Below are positions 4,800 to 5,247 of a stretch of 5,247 nucleotides of DNA, in pieces (within the stretch, counting starts at the first letter, position 1; every line of letters begins with the position of its first letter). Origin of the DNA: Desulfohalobiaceae bacterium (GTDB lineage Bacteria; Desulfobacterota; Desulfovibrionia; Desulfovibrionales; Desulfothermaceae); the NCBI GenBank assembly GCA_021737115.1, contig JAIPER010000288.1, positions 1-5,247 of the forward strand. Reading direction: 5' to 3'. The notes under the pieces are model-generated. The model ran no database searches. It saw only the letters and a list, made by a program, of their open reading frames with translations, and was not told the origin of the DNA. A program made the position numbers and the translations under genes.

Positions 4800-5247
4800 C
4801 TACGATTCCTTTACCTTCAATCTGGTTCAGGCCCTGCAGGAACTGGGAGCCTGCCCATGGGTGGTCCGGCACGACCACGACTCACTGCCGTCCCTGGGCC
4901 TGAGGCCGGACCTGGAAGGGGTCATCATCTCTCCGGGGCCGGGCGGTCCAAAAGACAGCGGCCTCTGCCTCCAACTGCTGGAAATTCTGCCCCCGCAGAT
5001 CCCGGTCCTGGGAATCTGCCTCGGCCACCAGGTCCTGGCTTCTTTCGGAGGCTATCCCATCGTCAGGGCCAAGCAGATCATGCACGGCAAGACATCTTTA
5101 ATCGAACACAGCGGGCAGGGGCTCTTCCAGGATCTTGCAAACCCCTTTCAGGCCACCAGGTACCACTCCCTGCTTGTGGACGAGGGCCGTCGGCCCGGGA
5201 AGGACCAGGTCCTGGAAATCACCGCGAGGAGCGAATACGGGGAACCC
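4780..5247 (+). CDS. trpG: Anthranilate synthase component II (glutamine amidotransferase), 3'-truncated
   Basis: Class I glutamine amidotransferase that releases ammonia from glutamine for TrpE. The visible 156 residues stop at the window edge; the family usually has about 190-200. The N-terminus MLLLIDNYDSFTFNLVQ is diagnostic of the TrpG/PabA family. The oxyanion-hole motif is ISPGPGGPKDSG (50-61), and the nucleophile is C80 in LGICLGHQ. HGKTS (from 102) and RYHSL (127-131) follow. The catalytic His and Glu of the expected HPES motif lie beyond the window. The gene overlaps trpE by 20 nt in another frame, so the two subunits are probably translationally coupled and made in similar amounts. 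The protein could also serve p-aminobenzoate synthesis, as in organisms with a shared amidotransferase, but its position beside trpE makes tryptophan synthesis the main role. Confidence 0.96.
   Translation, partial: MLLLIDNYDSFTFNLVQALQELGACPWVVRHDHDSLPSLGLRPDLEGVIISPGPGGPKDSGLCLQLLEILPPQIPVLGICLGHQVLASFGGYPIVRAKQIMHGKTSLIEHSGQGLFQDLANPFQATRYHSLLVDEGRRPGKDQVLEITARSEYGEP

Overview
The window carries an aromatic amino acid gene cluster, all on the + strand, in the order pheA (3' part) - aroA - tyrA - trpE - trpG (5' part). The coding DNA is GC-rich, with strong GGAG-type ribosome binding sites at most genes. From memory, this supraoperon order (prephenate dehydratase, EPSP synthase and prephenate dehydrogenase directly followed by trpEG) is typical of Desulfovibrio-type sulfate reducers. 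A member of the Desulfovibrionales or a close relative is therefore the best guess; no rRNA or other marker gene is present to confirm it.

Layout: 2-715 is the prephenate dehydratase/ACT part of pheA. 758-2065 is a complete aroA. 2066-2499 is a 434-nt gap holding two unrelated non-coding structures: a degenerate array of about 38 tandem heptamers (consensus GGARNNN, 2080-2355) that begins almost at the aroA stop, and a 92-bp element (2398-2489) with 24-bp imperfect terminal inverted repeats that ends 10 nt before the tyrA start. 2500-3282 is tyrA. 3283-3380 is a 98-nt spacer with a strong intrinsic terminator. 3381-4799 is trpE, and 4780 to the window end is trpG, overlapping trpE by 20 nt.

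How the genes work together: aroA makes the precursor of chorismate. pheA and tyrA take prephenate towards phenylalanine and tyrosine, and trpE/trpG take chorismate towards tryptophan.

The most interesting signal is at the tyrA-trpE junction. TyrA ends in CWWWSVEKEEGG, and its three consecutive Trp codons are the only Trp codons in the gene. They are followed by the stop codon, then by a terminator hairpin with a T7 tract. A 15-nt segment over the tyrA stop (3270-3284) can pair with the 5' arm and loop of that terminator, giving a mutually exclusive antiterminator. This has the geometry of ribosome-mediated trp attenuation, with the C-terminal tail of an upstream biosynthetic enzyme apparently serving as the leader peptide. 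If correct, Trp controls trpE and downstream genes without switching off pheA, aroA and tyrA, and a ribosome stalled at the Trp codons would also hold back release of TyrA, the competing branch enzyme.
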